Shown one piece after another: positions 33,528-42,746 of a DNA stretch of 64,000 bases (position 1 is its first letter; every line of letters begins with the position of its first letter). Below the pieces are notes generated by a model, which had not been told where the DNA came from, ran no database searches, and was given only the letters and a program-made list of their open reading frames with translations. Origin of the DNA: Snodgrassella alvi SCGC AB-598-O02 (lineage in GTDB: Bacteria; Pseudomonadota; Gammaproteobacteria; Burkholderiales; Neisseriaceae); NCBI GenBank assembly GCA_000725195.1, contig JAIL01000257.1:22618-86617 (forward strand). Direction: 5' to 3'. A program made the translations under genes and the position numbers.

Positions 33528-33613
33528 ATTTCAATTTTTGAATTCGAAAAATGTTTAAAGAAAACTTTAATTATCCATAAAATTAACGGTTATAATGATT
33601 CAAATTAGTGGGC

Positions 33614-33815
33614 TTAAAAACTGAAAAACTGTTTAGCACAAGCTTTCAACAAGCTTTCACAATGGGTCATTTGTGATTTTAATTTTCTTAATAATATTTC
33701 ATTAATAGCATCATTAGCAAATAAATACTTTTATATTAAAACCTGCATTGGTTAAATATTCACTAAATATCTGTGATAATTTGATATCATCATCAATTAA
33801 CAAAATATTTATCAT
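33614..33815 (-). pseudogene. Remnant of a two-component response regulator receiver domain
   Basis: On the minus strand ATG 33815 gives MINILLIDDDIKLSQIF then SEYLTNAGFNIKVFI before a stop at 33714. This is the first beta-strand, acidic DDD pocket and first helix of a CpxR/OmpR-type receiver domain. A second frame continues as ANDAINEILLRKLKSQMT to a stop near 33614. The phosphoacceptor Asp, the rest of the receiver and the DNA-binding domain are absent, so this is a decayed gene. Confidence 0.6.
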
Positions 33816-33999
33816 ATATCGTTATTATTACTTAATTTTATGTAGTTATATAATGATAATTGTAAAACAAGATATTAGATATTTAATTATTTACTATGCA
33901 ATCTTAATATTAAAATTGAAACTAAATATTATGTTTATCTTTTATTAAATATTTCACCACTAGTATTATTTATGATAGGCAATAATATTGAGGTAAATA

Positions 34000-35295
34000 A
34001 TGGAACAACAGGTAGTATGGCAAGAATTAATTCAATTGGTGAAAGATGAGGTTTTACCTGCATTAGGTTGTACAGAGCCTATATCTCTTGCTTTGGCATC
34101 AGCTATTGCCAGTCAATATATTGATAAAAATAGTATCAGTCACATTGATGCTTATGTTTCACCGAATTTAATGAAAAATGGTATGGCGGTTACTGTTCCT
34201 GGCACAGGTATGGTGGGATTACCTATTGCAGCAGCGATTGGCGCAATGGGCGGTGATGCTAAAGCAGGTCTTGAAGTACTAAAAAAGATTACGCCTAAAC
34301 AAATTAATCAGGCTAAAACTCTACTTAGAGAGCAAAAAGTGAATGTACAAATTGCTAATAAAAATACGGCAATTTATTCTGAAGCCAATATTTATACTAA
34401 AACTGATCATGTTAGAGTATGTATCGAAAACACACACACTAACATAATATTAATAGAAAAAAATGGTAAGATAATTTTCAAAGCAGATCATAAAACACAA
34501 GACGAATCTAAAAAAGAATCTGTCATAACTCATATGTCAGTCAAACAGATATATGAGTTTGCAACACAATCTGATTTTGATGATATCAAATTTATTTTAC
34601 ATTCCGCTGAATTAAATGATGCATTATCTCAAGAAGGATTAAGGCGAGAATATGGTTTAAGTATTGCTGCTACACTACAAGAACAAACAAAAAGTGGCTT
34701 GCTGGCTGATGACCTGTTATCTAAAGTGATTATTCGCACGACGGCCGCGTCTGATGCCCGAATGGGTGGGGCAACTTTACCTGCGATGAGTAATTCAGGT
34801 TCGGGTAATCAGGGTATTACCGCGACGATGCCTGTAGTCGTGGTTGCCGATTATTTAAACTCAACAACAGAGCAACTAGCTAGAGCACTCATTTTATCTC
34901 ATACTATTGCAATTTATATACATAGTAAATTTCCGCCTTTATCGGCACTTTGTGCTGCTTCAACAGCCGCAATGGGATCGGCGGCAGGTATGGCATGGTT
35001 ACTGGGTAAAGGTCAATATGAACCTGTTGATATGGCTATTTGTAGTATGATTGGTGATTTATCGGGCATTATTTGTGATGGAGCTTCCAATAGTTGCGCT
35101 ATGAAAGTGTCTACTTCGGTATCTTCGAGTTTTAAAGCCGTATTAATGGGATTAAATCGCATTCGAGTAACAGGTAAAGAAGGTATAGTTGGTGATAGCG
35201 TTGAGGATTCAATTAATAATCTTGGAGCCATTGTGAGCAATAGTATGAAAGCAACCGACACACAAATTATTGATATTGTGTCACATAAAGCTTAA
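34000..35295 (+). CDS. cyuA: L-cysteine desulfidase family protein (CyuA/YhaM, UPF0597)
   Basis: 431 aa. CyuA degrades L-cysteine to pyruvate, ammonia and sulfide and is linked to anaerobic cysteine catabolism. Family blocks are intact: EVLPALGCTEPISLALASA near the N-terminus, GTGMVGLPIAAAIGAMGGD, and the C-terminal GDLSGIICDGASNSCAMKVS. The conserved cysteines (CTEP, ICDG, NSCA) are the usual iron-sulfur ligands in this family. ATG 34000 has TGAGGTAAATA upstream. No cysteine transporter gene is adjacent, unlike E. coli cyuP. Confidence 0.93.
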   Translation: MEQQVVWQELIQLVKDEVLPALGCTEPISLALASAIASQYIDKNSISHIDAYVSPNLMKNGMAVTVPGTGMVGLPIAAAIGAMGGDAKAGLEVLKKITPKQINQAKTLLREQKVNVQIANKNTAIYSEANIYTKTDHVRVCIENTHTNIILIEKNGKIIFKADHKTQDESKKESVITHMSVKQIYEFATQSDFDDIKFILHSAELNDALSQEGLRREYGLSIAATLQEQTKSGLLADDLLSKVIIRTTAASDARMGGATLPAMSNSGSGNQGITATMPVVVVADYLNSTTEQLARALILSHTIAIYIHSKFPPLSALCAASTAAMGSAAGMAWLLGKGQYEPVDMAICSMIGDLSGIICDGASNSCAMKVSTSVSSSFKAVLMGLNRIRVTGKEGIVGDSVEDSINNLGAIVSNSMKATDTQIIDIVSHKA

Positions 35296-36398
35296 ATACA
35301 TGAACCAATGGTAAAATATCAAGCTTTTAACACTTTTAATTTAATCCATCAGTATATTTAAAAATACCTGACAGTATTATTTTTATGCGAAATATTTCGC
35401 CTTCTTTCTATGATGACTATAGCTCATAATAAGCAACTATTTGTTCAATTAAAGAGTACCCAACAAAGATTAAATAATTGAAAACAATCGAAACCGATTA
35501 TGATTAAAAAATATTCAACCACAAAAGTTAAATCATCATAATAATGCTTTTATTGAATTAGAAAATGAAAAAAAAGTTACTAATATTTCTTACAACAAAA
35601 GCTCGCAAAGCAAATAAATATAAAACAAGCATTGTCGAGAAGATTGATACTCAATAAAAATTCGCGAAGATATAAATTTGATACGACGAGTATACTTCAC
35701 AGTTTTGCTGTTTATACTCTATTAGTCACTAGATGAGTAAAATAATCATCTAACCTAAATATATGCATTCAGCAATAGAGTAAGTTAGACAATATTTCCC
35801 GCTTACTCTATTACTGCCATTTTATGAGTATTTATTATCTGTATTATGAGTGGTTATATCGCAGAAATTCGATTTTTCAATTATTCTGTGCTTTCTGTAA
35901 TCATGATCAATAGTCATGATTTCTTATGTGCATTAGTCTGTAAATGCGCTACTAACACGCTATACATGATTGATCATTAGAAATGATCTGTCGGTAGATT
36001 TTTATACATGCTGCTAATCTAATCACTCCACTATTTTAATATTTGTCCGTGTCGTAGTTAAGCGACAGGAAAATTTCGTTCGAATTAGATACAGATCTAA
36101 TATGAATGTTTTCACCAAAGCTGAAATTAACCAACCGTTGATATTTCAATTATTTTTCTTATGACTTTTTTTACGACTTCAATCTATTTGATAATTAGAT
36201 AACAGCAAGGATTGAAGTTGGATGACGTCAATTAATCCATTATCAAGCTCTATTTTTATTGCTTGCTAATCAACAAAGCTTTTATGCTTTTCGAAAATAC
36301 TCTATTAATATCATTGAAATATAAGTAAATGATCTGAGCATTTGACTTACACAACAATATAATTATTTATCTTTATTTAAGAATACTTTACTTTTAAG
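35296..36398. other. Long AT-rich intergenic region
   Basis: About 1.1 kb without a supported gene. It has a perfect 11-bp inverted repeat (AATAGAGTAAG 35774-35784 / CTTACTCTATT 35802-35812) and a plus-strand ORF of about 46 codons from about 35848 with no ribosome-binding site. Degenerate coding sequence is possible but no family could be read. Confidence 0.5.
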
Positions 36399-36425
36399 TG
36401 ATAATAATAATACAATTAATTATCA
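36399..36425 (+). promoter_or_regulatory. Fur-like site upstream of the siderophore transport operon
   Basis: TGATAAT and ATTATCA arms are separated by 13 AT-rich bases, about 100 bp before the first ORF of the operon. The half-sites match Fur (TGATAAT), although spacing is wider than the 7-1-7 unit. Location before an iron-uptake operon supports it. Confidence 0.4.
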
Positions 36426-36524
36426 TTTATGTTTAAAAATGTACATTCAATTATATTTTTGCTTGCTCTGATAAATATCAATCAGCTAAGCAGATTGATA
36501 AATCAAAGAATTAAATAAAGGAAT

Positions 36525-36650
36525 ATGATGCAAAAACGATATCAGCGAAAGCAAATGATTAAGTTATATCACCGGCAGCCAGAATTACATACTGATCCAT
36601 TATTTATGGCAGCAATATGCTGTCACATAATTAATGAGGCACGTAGTTGA
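36525..36650 (+). CDS. 41-aa small protein coupled to the siderophore permease genes
   Basis: Read directly: MMQKRYQRKQMIKLYHRQPE, then LHTDPLFMAAICCHIINEAR and S. It is basic at the N-terminus with a Cys-Cys-His cluster (ICCHI) near the end. AAAGGA lies 5-10 bp before the paired ATGs. Its TGA stop overlaps the TTG start of the first permease (TTGA), the arrangement of translational coupling. I do not recognise the family; it has the size and position of HemP-type small proteins seen before iron-uptake genes, but without their sequence. It may be a coding leader or a small regulator. Confidence 0.55.
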   Translation: MMQKRYQRKQMIKLYHRQPELHTDPLFMAAICCHIINEARS

Positions 36651-37591
36651 TATTTCGTTACATGAACTGTGCATTTATTGTTCTATGCATACTATCTTTG
36701 TATGTAGGCACAGATCCTATCTCATGGCAGGGTTTATTCGCCGGTTCTGAAGCTGACTGGTTAACGCTGAAAGCCAGCCGTATCCCTCGCTTAATTGCAA
36801 TTGTTCTTACTGGTATGGGGTTGTCTATCGGTGGCGTTATTTTACAGCATATTGTGCGAAATAAATTTGTAGAACCAGAAACAGCTGGCGGACTAGATGC
36901 AGCAAAGCTGGGGATTATGATTTCTTTAGTAGTTCTGCCTTCAGCAGGTGTATTCAGCAAAATGCTGGCAGCGCTGGCATTGTGCTTTGTTGCCGGAGTG
37001 ATTTATATCATGATCGTAGCCAGAATACGTTACCAGCAAGTGGTGCTTATTCCGGTGATTGGTTTGATGTTTGGTAGTGTATTAAGCGCTGGTGCTGAAT
37101 TTTATGCTTACAAAAATAATCTTTTACAAGATGTTCAAGGCTGGTTGCTGGGCGATTTTTCTCGAGTAGTGCAAGGCCACTATGAAATCCTGTATGTGAT
37201 TGTGCCGGTAATTGTCCTGACTTATGTGTTTGCTAAACGGTTTACAGTAATAGGCATGGGGCAGGAAATGGCAACCAGTCTGGGTGTGAGCTATAAAAGT
37301 ACGGTGGCTCTGGGATTAATGCTGGTATCCATAACTGTTGCAGCAACAGTAATTTCGGTCGGCGCTATACCTTTTATTGGTCTGGTCATACCTAATCTGG
37401 TGGCATTGAAATATGGAGAGCATTTAGCGAAAACGCTACCGTTAGTGGCAATAGGTGGAGCGTGTTTGCTACTGATTTGTGATCTGGCCGGTCGCCTGCT
37501 AATTTATCCTTTTGAAGTTCCAATTGGTCTTACAGCCGGAGCAGTAGGAGGCATCGTATTTCTGCTGCTGATTTTACGGGGACTACGATAA
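36647..37591 (+). CDS. Ferric-siderophore ABC transporter permease (FecCD family, first subunit)
   Basis: 314 aa, FecCD/BtuC-type permease of the FatD/CeuB/VctD class, eight to ten transmembrane segments. RIPRLIAIVLTGMGLSIGGVI near the N-terminus and GAIPFIGLVIPNLVALKYGEH near the C-terminus (contact with the ATPase) are diagnostic. The start is an unusual TTG at 36647 with GAGG before it, overlapping the upstream small ORF's stop. Its stop overlaps the next permease by one base (TAATG). Catecholate siderophores are the usual cargo of this class (inference). Confidence 0.92.
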   Translation: MIFRYMNCAFIVLCILSLYVGTDPISWQGLFAGSEADWLTLKASRIPRLIAIVLTGMGLSIGGVILQHIVRNKFVEPETAGGLDAAKLGIMISLVVLPSAGVFSKMLAALALCFVAGVIYIMIVARIRYQQVVLIPVIGLMFGSVLSAGAEFYAYKNNLLQDVQGWLLGDFSRVVQGHYEILYVIVPVIVLTYVFAKRFTVIGMGQEMATSLGVSYKSTVALGLMLVSITVAATVISVGAIPFIGLVIPNLVALKYGEHLAKTLPLVAIGGACLLLICDLAGRLLIYPFEVPIGLTAGAVGGIVFLLLILRGLR

Positions 37592-38535
37592 TGTTCCGTC
37601 GCTTATCGCTGCTCTGTATTTTAATTACCGCTCTGGCCGTATTTTTTATGTTGTTTGATTCTGGCATGGATTTTGACTATATCCTGCCCAAGCGTTTGTT
37701 ACGACTGGCTACAATTATTCTGGCTGGTACAGGTATTGCAATTTCGTCAATTGTGTTTCAAACGCTGGTGATGAATCGTATTCTCACGCCGGCCATCATG
37801 GGTTATGAAGCAGTTTATCTGTTCTGGCAGGTGCTGTTACTGTATTTTCTGGGTCAAAGTGGATTAAGTCTACTGGGACTGAATGGCAATTTTTTTGCCT
37901 CAATTGCATTAATGCTGGGCTATTCGTGGCTTATTTACCGTTATTTATTGCCTAGAGCGCGAAGCAATCTATGGTTATTACTGTTATTTGGCATGGTACT
38001 GACCATGGTTATGACAACGCTGACACAGTTTATTCAGCTAAAAATCAATCCGGGGGAATTTTCTGTTTTTCAGGGCATTAATTATGCTTCTTTCAACCGT
38101 TCAGAAACTCAAACTTTGTTATATGCCACTGTGGCCATAGGGGTGGTGGGCGCTATTGGTTATCGTTTTCTGTCCATACTGGATGTCATGGCGTTGGGAC
38201 AGGAACAGTCTATTTCACTAGGAGTGGATTATGCCCGCTGTGTGCGCTGGGGTTTTGTTCTGGTGACCATTCTGGTGGCAGTAACCACCAGCTTAGTTGG
38301 ACCTACGGCATTTATGGGAGTATTTATCGCCAATATTGCATATGCTTTTGCCGGCCATTACCAGCATAAACGCATTTTGTTATTTGCCACCGTTTTAGCC
38401 ATTCTGGTATTTCTGATTGCGCAGATTTTAGTGGAACATGTATTTAATTATAAAACTACGGTCAGTATTTTGATTAATTTGCTTTGTGGCATGTATTTTC
38501 TGGTATTGATTGTCCGTAAACGGGGCATGGCATGA
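37591..38535 (+). CDS. Ferric-siderophore ABC transporter permease (FecCD family, second subunit)
   Basis: 314 aa, partner permease of the FatC/CeuC/VctG class. Typical stretches are RLLRLATIILAGTGIAISSIV, MALGQEQSISLGVDYARCV and VGPTAFMGVFIANIAYAFAGH. With the preceding gene it should form the heterodimeric channel. Its ATG overlaps the upstream stop and its end overlaps the ATPase start by 4 bp, a fully coupled operon. Confidence 0.93.
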   Translation: MFRRLSLLCILITALAVFFMLFDSGMDFDYILPKRLLRLATIILAGTGIAISSIVFQTLVMNRILTPAIMGYEAVYLFWQVLLLYFLGQSGLSLLGLNGNFFASIALMLGYSWLIYRYLLPRARSNLWLLLLFGMVLTMVMTTLTQFIQLKINPGEFSVFQGINYASFNRSETQTLLYATVAIGVVGAIGYRFLSILDVMALGQEQSISLGVDYARCVRWGFVLVTILVAVTTSLVGPTAFMGVFIANIAYAFAGHYQHKRILLFATVLAILVFLIAQILVEHVFNYKTTVSILINLLCGMYFLVLIVRKRGMA

Positions 38536-39302
38536 TTTATATTAAGAATATTTCCAAAATCTATGGGCATCAGCCGGTACTGGACAATATTAATATTGAG
38601 TTACCAATGAATCAGGTAATTGCACTGATTGGCCCGAATGGTGCTGGTAAATCCACACTACTGATGATTCTGGCACGACTATTAACACCTTCCAGTGGGC
38701 ATATTTTGTTGGGTGAGCAGAATATAGCCGATATTAGCATTGCTAACTATGCCCGGCTGGTAGCCACGTTGCGCCAATCCATACATTTTGGTTTGCGGTT
38801 AACGGTGGAAGAGCTGGTGTCGTTTGGACGTTTTCCTTATGGGCGCGGGGTATTGAATGCATCTGATCAACAGGCCATAAATGAGGCCATAGATTTTCTG
38901 GGATTAGCTGCTTTACGGCATGTATATGTCGATGAGTTAAGTGGTGGTCTGCGCCAGATGGCATTTTTAGCCATGACTATCGCTCAGGAAACCAGCATTT
39001 TATTGCTGGATGAACCCTTAAATAATCTGGACATGAAACATGCTGTGCAAATTATGACAGCAGTGCGACGTTTGTGTGAACAACGACAGCGTACCGTCAT
39101 TATGGTGGTACATGATATTAATTTTGCAGCCAATTATGCTGATTATATGGTAGCTCTGAAACAAGGTCAGTTATGCTTTAGCGGACCGACTCAGGAAGTG
39201 ATTACAGAAACTCGTTTAAATGAATTATATGAGCTGGAATTTAAAATTAGCCAGAGTGAACGTGGTTATTTTTGCCAGTATTTTTATTCACCGAAAGGTT
39301 AA
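38532..39302 (+). CDS. Ferric-siderophore ABC transporter ATP-binding protein
   Basis: 256 aa. The ATPase motifs are intact: Walker A GPNGAGKST, Q-loop in TLRQSIHFGL, signature LSGGLRQ, Walker B ILLLDEP, and the switch His in VVHDINFAANYADY. It powers the two permeases from the cytoplasmic face. The start overlaps the second permease (ATGA). Two bases separate its stop from the binding-protein start. Confidence 0.96.
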   Translation: MIYIKNISKIYGHQPVLDNINIELPMNQVIALIGPNGAGKSTLLMILARLLTPSSGHILLGEQNIADISIANYARLVATLRQSIHFGLRLTVEELVSFGRFPYGRGVLNASDQQAINEAIDFLGLAALRHVYVDELSGGLRQMAFLAMTIAQETSILLLDEPLNNLDMKHAVQIMTAVRRLCEQRQRTVIMVVHDINFAANYADYMVALKQGQLCFSGPTQEVITETRLNELYELEFKISQSERGYFCQYFYSPKG

Positions 39303-39304
39303 TT

Positions 39305-40279
39305 ATGAACAGAAAATGCAAACCATGGACTGCGATATTGATTGGAATAATGGCAGTGATGATGGTATCCGCGTGTAATAAGAAAATTGCCCCAACAGAA
39401 TCTACGGTACAAAAATTATCTGAACCACTTATTTTTAAACATCAACTCGGTACTACCACTATCGACAAAATTCCCCAGCGCGTGGCCGTGCTGGACATGA
39501 ATGAAGCAGATTTTTTGGATCAGTTAAATGTTCCAATTGCCGGAATGCCAAAAGATTTTATTCCGCATTTTTTGGATAAATACAAACAAAATCATGATGA
39601 TATTGTAGATCTGGGTGGTATTGTACAACCCAATATGGAACGGGTGCATACGCTAAAACCTGACCTTATTCTGATGACACCACTGCAGACAGATCATTAT
39701 CAGGAATTAGCGCAAATTGCGCCTACTCTTTACTATGATATTAACTTTAAAAACAGCCAACAGGGAAATGTGCAAACTATTAAAAATCATTTGCTCACCC
39801 TAGGAAAAATTTTTAATCAGGAACAGCTAGCCAAAACTAAAGTGGCTGAGTTAGACAGTGAAGTGAACAAAATACGTGCCATAACCAAAGACCGGCCGGA
39901 AAAAGCTTTGATAGTGTTATACAACAATGGGGCATTCAGTCATTATGGCATACAGTCTCGTTATGGTTTTGTTTTCAGTGATCTGGGTGTAAAACCCGCC
40001 AGTACCGATGTGGCTACCAGTTTACATGGACAACCTATTTCCAGTGAATTTATTAAACGGTCTGATCCAGATATTCTGTATATTATTGATCGGACTTCGG
40101 TCATGGAACATCGGCCTATCATTAATGCGGCACAGGTAACTAACCCGTTATTACGTGCTACTAAAGCATGGAAAAATAATCGCGTAGTTTTTGTGGATGC
40201 CGATGCATGGTATACCACTGGCGCCAGCCCTACTTCACTGCGAATATTGATACAGGATATTAACAAAGGTTATCAATAA
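39305..40279 (+). CDS. Ferric-siderophore ABC transporter substrate-binding lipoprotein
   Basis: 324 aa from ATG 39305, placed after GAAAGG. The signal peptide ends in a lipobox (MMVSAC, Cys24). The protein is a class III periplasmic binding protein of the CeuE/FatB/VctP type: RVAVLDMNEADFLDQLNVPI, LKPDLILMTPLQTDHYQEL, PDILYIIDRTSVMEH and a C-terminal NNRVVFVDADAWYTTG. Anchoring as a lipoprotein is typical of FetB-like binding proteins. It should pass the siderophore from the receptor below to the permease above. Confidence 0.93.
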   Translation: MNRKCKPWTAILIGIMAVMMVSACNKKIAPTESTVQKLSEPLIFKHQLGTTTIDKIPQRVAVLDMNEADFLDQLNVPIAGMPKDFIPHFLDKYKQNHDDIVDLGGIVQPNMERVHTLKPDLILMTPLQTDHYQELAQIAPTLYYDINFKNSQQGNVQTIKNHLLTLGKIFNQEQLAKTKVAELDSEVNKIRAITKDRPEKALIVLYNNGAFSHYGIQSRYGFVFSDLGVKPASTDVATSLHGQPISSEFIKRSDPDILYIIDRTSVMEHRPIINAAQVTNPLLRATKAWKNNRVVFVDADAWYTTGASPTSLRILIQDINKGYQ

Positions 40280-40383
40280 TCAATATGACATAACTATTAC
40301 AAAAATAATTAACAAACATAATAACTACTACCAGCTCCATTTTAACAACCTGATTCAATTATATTTGCAAAAGGAGGAAATCT

Positions 40384-42645
40384 ATGCGTAAGCATAATTA
40401 CCAGCTGAAAAAAAAGCATTTTTCAGCGATTAAATTGCGACTTAAAAATGCTTTAAATCCGCTCATCAGTTCACGAAAAAATCTGATTTTAAGTATTACA
40501 ACTGGGGTAATTTTAATTAATACACCAGTGGTATACGGCAAAGAGGATGATAAAAACAAACCAACAGTCAAGAAAGATGCTGCTAATGCCAACCAGTCCG
40601 GTGAAGCCACTTTACCCGATGTGAATGTTCAGGCATATCGTAGCAACACCTATGCTGGCGGGCAAATTTCCACACATAGCCATCTTGGTTTCCTTGGTAA
40701 TAAAAGCTATCTGGATACACCTTTTAATACCACCAGTTATACCGATAAATATGTAGAAAATACTCAAGCCAGAAATATAACTGATGTCATTGCCGCTACC
40801 GATCCTTCGGTATTTACCAATGGTGCAGTTGGTGGATGGAGTGAAAATTATTATATCCGGGGTTTCCAGTCTGATACCAATGACATGTCAATGAATGGTT
40901 TATTCGGGATTTCTCCTTTTTATCGTACTGCGCCGGCCATGTTTTCCCGTGTGGAAGTATTGAAAGGACCGTCTGCCTTACTAAATGGCATGCCACCATC
41001 TGGTTCAGTTGCGGGCACTGTTAATCTGGTTACCAAACGTGCAGGTGAAGAGCCTCTGTTACGTGTTTCACCTACTTATATGTCCAGTTCACAATGGGGC
41101 GGTACCATAGATGCCAGTCGTCGTTTTGGACAAAATAAACAATTTGGGATCCGGATTAATGGCGTTTATCAGGATGGTTCCGGACCGGTTCGAAAGCAGG
41201 ATCTGAAAACACAGCTGGGTTCAGTTGGAATGGACTGGCGCGGACAACGGGCACGTGTTTCGGCCGATTTATACATGGCCAATGATCGTGTTGATGGTGT
41301 AGTACGCGGTATTAATCTGGGTAAAAATATGAAAGTTCCTTCGCCACCCAATCCCAAAACCCTGATAAATCCAGACTGGTCTTATGTCAGTAATAAGGAT
41401 CGCGGCGCAATGATGCGGGCAGAATATGATCTGACAGACAACATTACTGCTTATGCTACCTTTGGATACAGCAAAAGTAAATACGAATATAATGGCGCCA
41501 CCACAGCTAATTTGCTGGATAATCGCGGTACCATTGAAACAGTCATCGGTCAGCTGGCTTTTGATTTGAACAAAAGGTCAGCAGACATAGGACTTAAAGG
41601 TCAGTTTGATACCGGTCCGGTTGGTCATCAATGGGTAATTAACACCACTTACTATAAACATCACCAGCATGATTATGGTGTCAGACGTGTGGCCGGTGCT
41701 AACTGGATTACCAATATGTATGATCCTAAGTGGGGAGAATCGGTTCCGTTTAATACACCACCCATTTCTGTCAGCTCGCTCGAACTGAAAAGTTATGGCA
41801 TGGCTGATATGTTGTCATTTATGGAAGATAAACTACAGTTGACATTAGGTCTGCGTTATCAGGAAGTGAAAAGTGATAATACGAGTTTAATGGGCAGTCC
41901 TGTTACTACTAGCTATAACAAGCATGCATTGACGCCTGGAGCTGCAATATTATTTAAGGCCACTGAACATGTATCCCTGTACGGTAATTATATTGAGGGA
42001 TTAACCAAAGGCGATTCTGCGCCAATTTACGCAGAAAATTACCCTGAAGTGTTTGCACCATACAAAACTAAGCAAACCGAATTGGGTATAAAATTGGATT
42101 ATGGCAATATAGTCAACTCAATCAGCATATTCAATATCAAAAAACCCAGCAGTTATACAGATGTGAACACCAACATTTTTACATCAGGTGGCGAGCAACG
42201 TAACCGCGGGATTGAATGGAACTTTATTTTCTCTCCAATTGATACAGTACGCTTAATGGGTGGTGCCAGCTATATTAAACCGGAACTAACCAAACTGGCC
42301 AATCATGCCAATGAAGGTAATATAGCCACCGGTGTGGCCAAAATACAGGGGAAACTAGGAGCAGAATGGGATATTCATGCTGGTGCTGGGATGGTAACTT
42401 TATCAGCGAATGCCACCGCAGTTTCCAAACAGTATCTCAATCAGGAAAATAATTTATCAGTGCCGGGCCATACAATATTTGATGTCGGAGCCCGTTATAA
42501 TGCTAAAGTTTCCGGTCATCCATTTACACTTCGTGCAGAAGTGAAGAATCTGACTAATAAAGCTTACTGGGGTATGCCACGCTTATCCAACTTGTCATTA
42601 GGCGCACCCAGAACTTTTCTATTCTCAGGTTCATATGATTTCTAA
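40384..42645 (+). CDS. TonB-dependent siderophore receptor
   Basis: 753 aa. A long basic signal region (about 1-50) precedes a TonB box-like stretch (ATLPDVNVQAY). The plug domain contains NITDVIAATDPSVFTNG, YYIRGFQSDTNDMSMNG and VEVLKGPSALLNGMPPSG. A 22-strand barrel ends in TFLFSGSYDF with the terminal Phe needed for outer-membrane assembly. The FhuA/FpvA-type siderophore subfamily fits the sequence. A strong AAAGGAGGAAATCT precedes ATG. It is 104 bp after the binding-protein gene and probably part of the same iron regulon. A decayed copy of its 3' end lies downstream. Confidence 0.95.
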   Translation: MRKHNYQLKKKHFSAIKLRLKNALNPLISSRKNLILSITTGVILINTPVVYGKEDDKNKPTVKKDAANANQSGEATLPDVNVQAYRSNTYAGGQISTHSHLGFLGNKSYLDTPFNTTSYTDKYVENTQARNITDVIAATDPSVFTNGAVGGWSENYYIRGFQSDTNDMSMNGLFGISPFYRTAPAMFSRVEVLKGPSALLNGMPPSGSVAGTVNLVTKRAGEEPLLRVSPTYMSSSQWGGTIDASRRFGQNKQFGIRINGVYQDGSGPVRKQDLKTQLGSVGMDWRGQRARVSADLYMANDRVDGVVRGINLGKNMKVPSPPNPKTLINPDWSYVSNKDRGAMMRAEYDLTDNITAYATFGYSKSKYEYNGATTANLLDNRGTIETVIGQLAFDLNKRSADIGLKGQFDTGPVGHQWVINTTYYKHHQHDYGVRRVAGANWITNMYDPKWGESVPFNTPPISVSSLELKSYGMADMLSFMEDKLQLTLGLRYQEVKSDNTSLMGSPVTTSYNKHALTPGAAILFKATEHVSLYGNYIEGLTKGDSAPIYAENYPEVFAPYKTKQTELGIKLDYGNIVNSISIFNIKKPSSYTDVNTNIFTSGGEQRNRGIEWNFIFSPIDTVRLMGGASYIKPELTKLANHANEGNIATGVAKIQGKLGAEWDIHAGAGMVTLSANATAVSKQYLNQENNLSVPGHTIFDVGARYNAKVSGHPFTLRAEVKNLTNKAYWGMPRLSNLSLGAPRTFLFSGSYDF

Positions 42646-42716
42646 AGCTGAGCATTTAATCTGCTACTCAGATTAATTCAATTGCTACATATTAATTGGT
42701 ATGCTGTTTCTAAACC

Positions 42717-42746
42717 ACAGCTCTGTATTCTTTAATACAGAGCTGT
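42717..42746 (+). terminator. Hairpin after the siderophore receptor
   Basis: Perfect 13-bp arms ACAGCTCTGTATT and AATACAGAGCTGT around CTTT, 72 bp after the stop. The tail (ATTAATC) has few T residues. Confidence 0.65.

Noticed and set aside
33748..33948. Plus-strand ORF of 66 codons
   Set aside because: Very AT-rich Ile/Tyr-only composition, no ribosome-binding site, and it overlaps the receiver-domain remnant on the other strand.
36495..36506. TTGAT-AA-ATCAA resembling an FNR site before the siderophore operon
   Set aside because: Spacer is 2 bp rather than 4, so it does not fit the FNR/CRP geometry.
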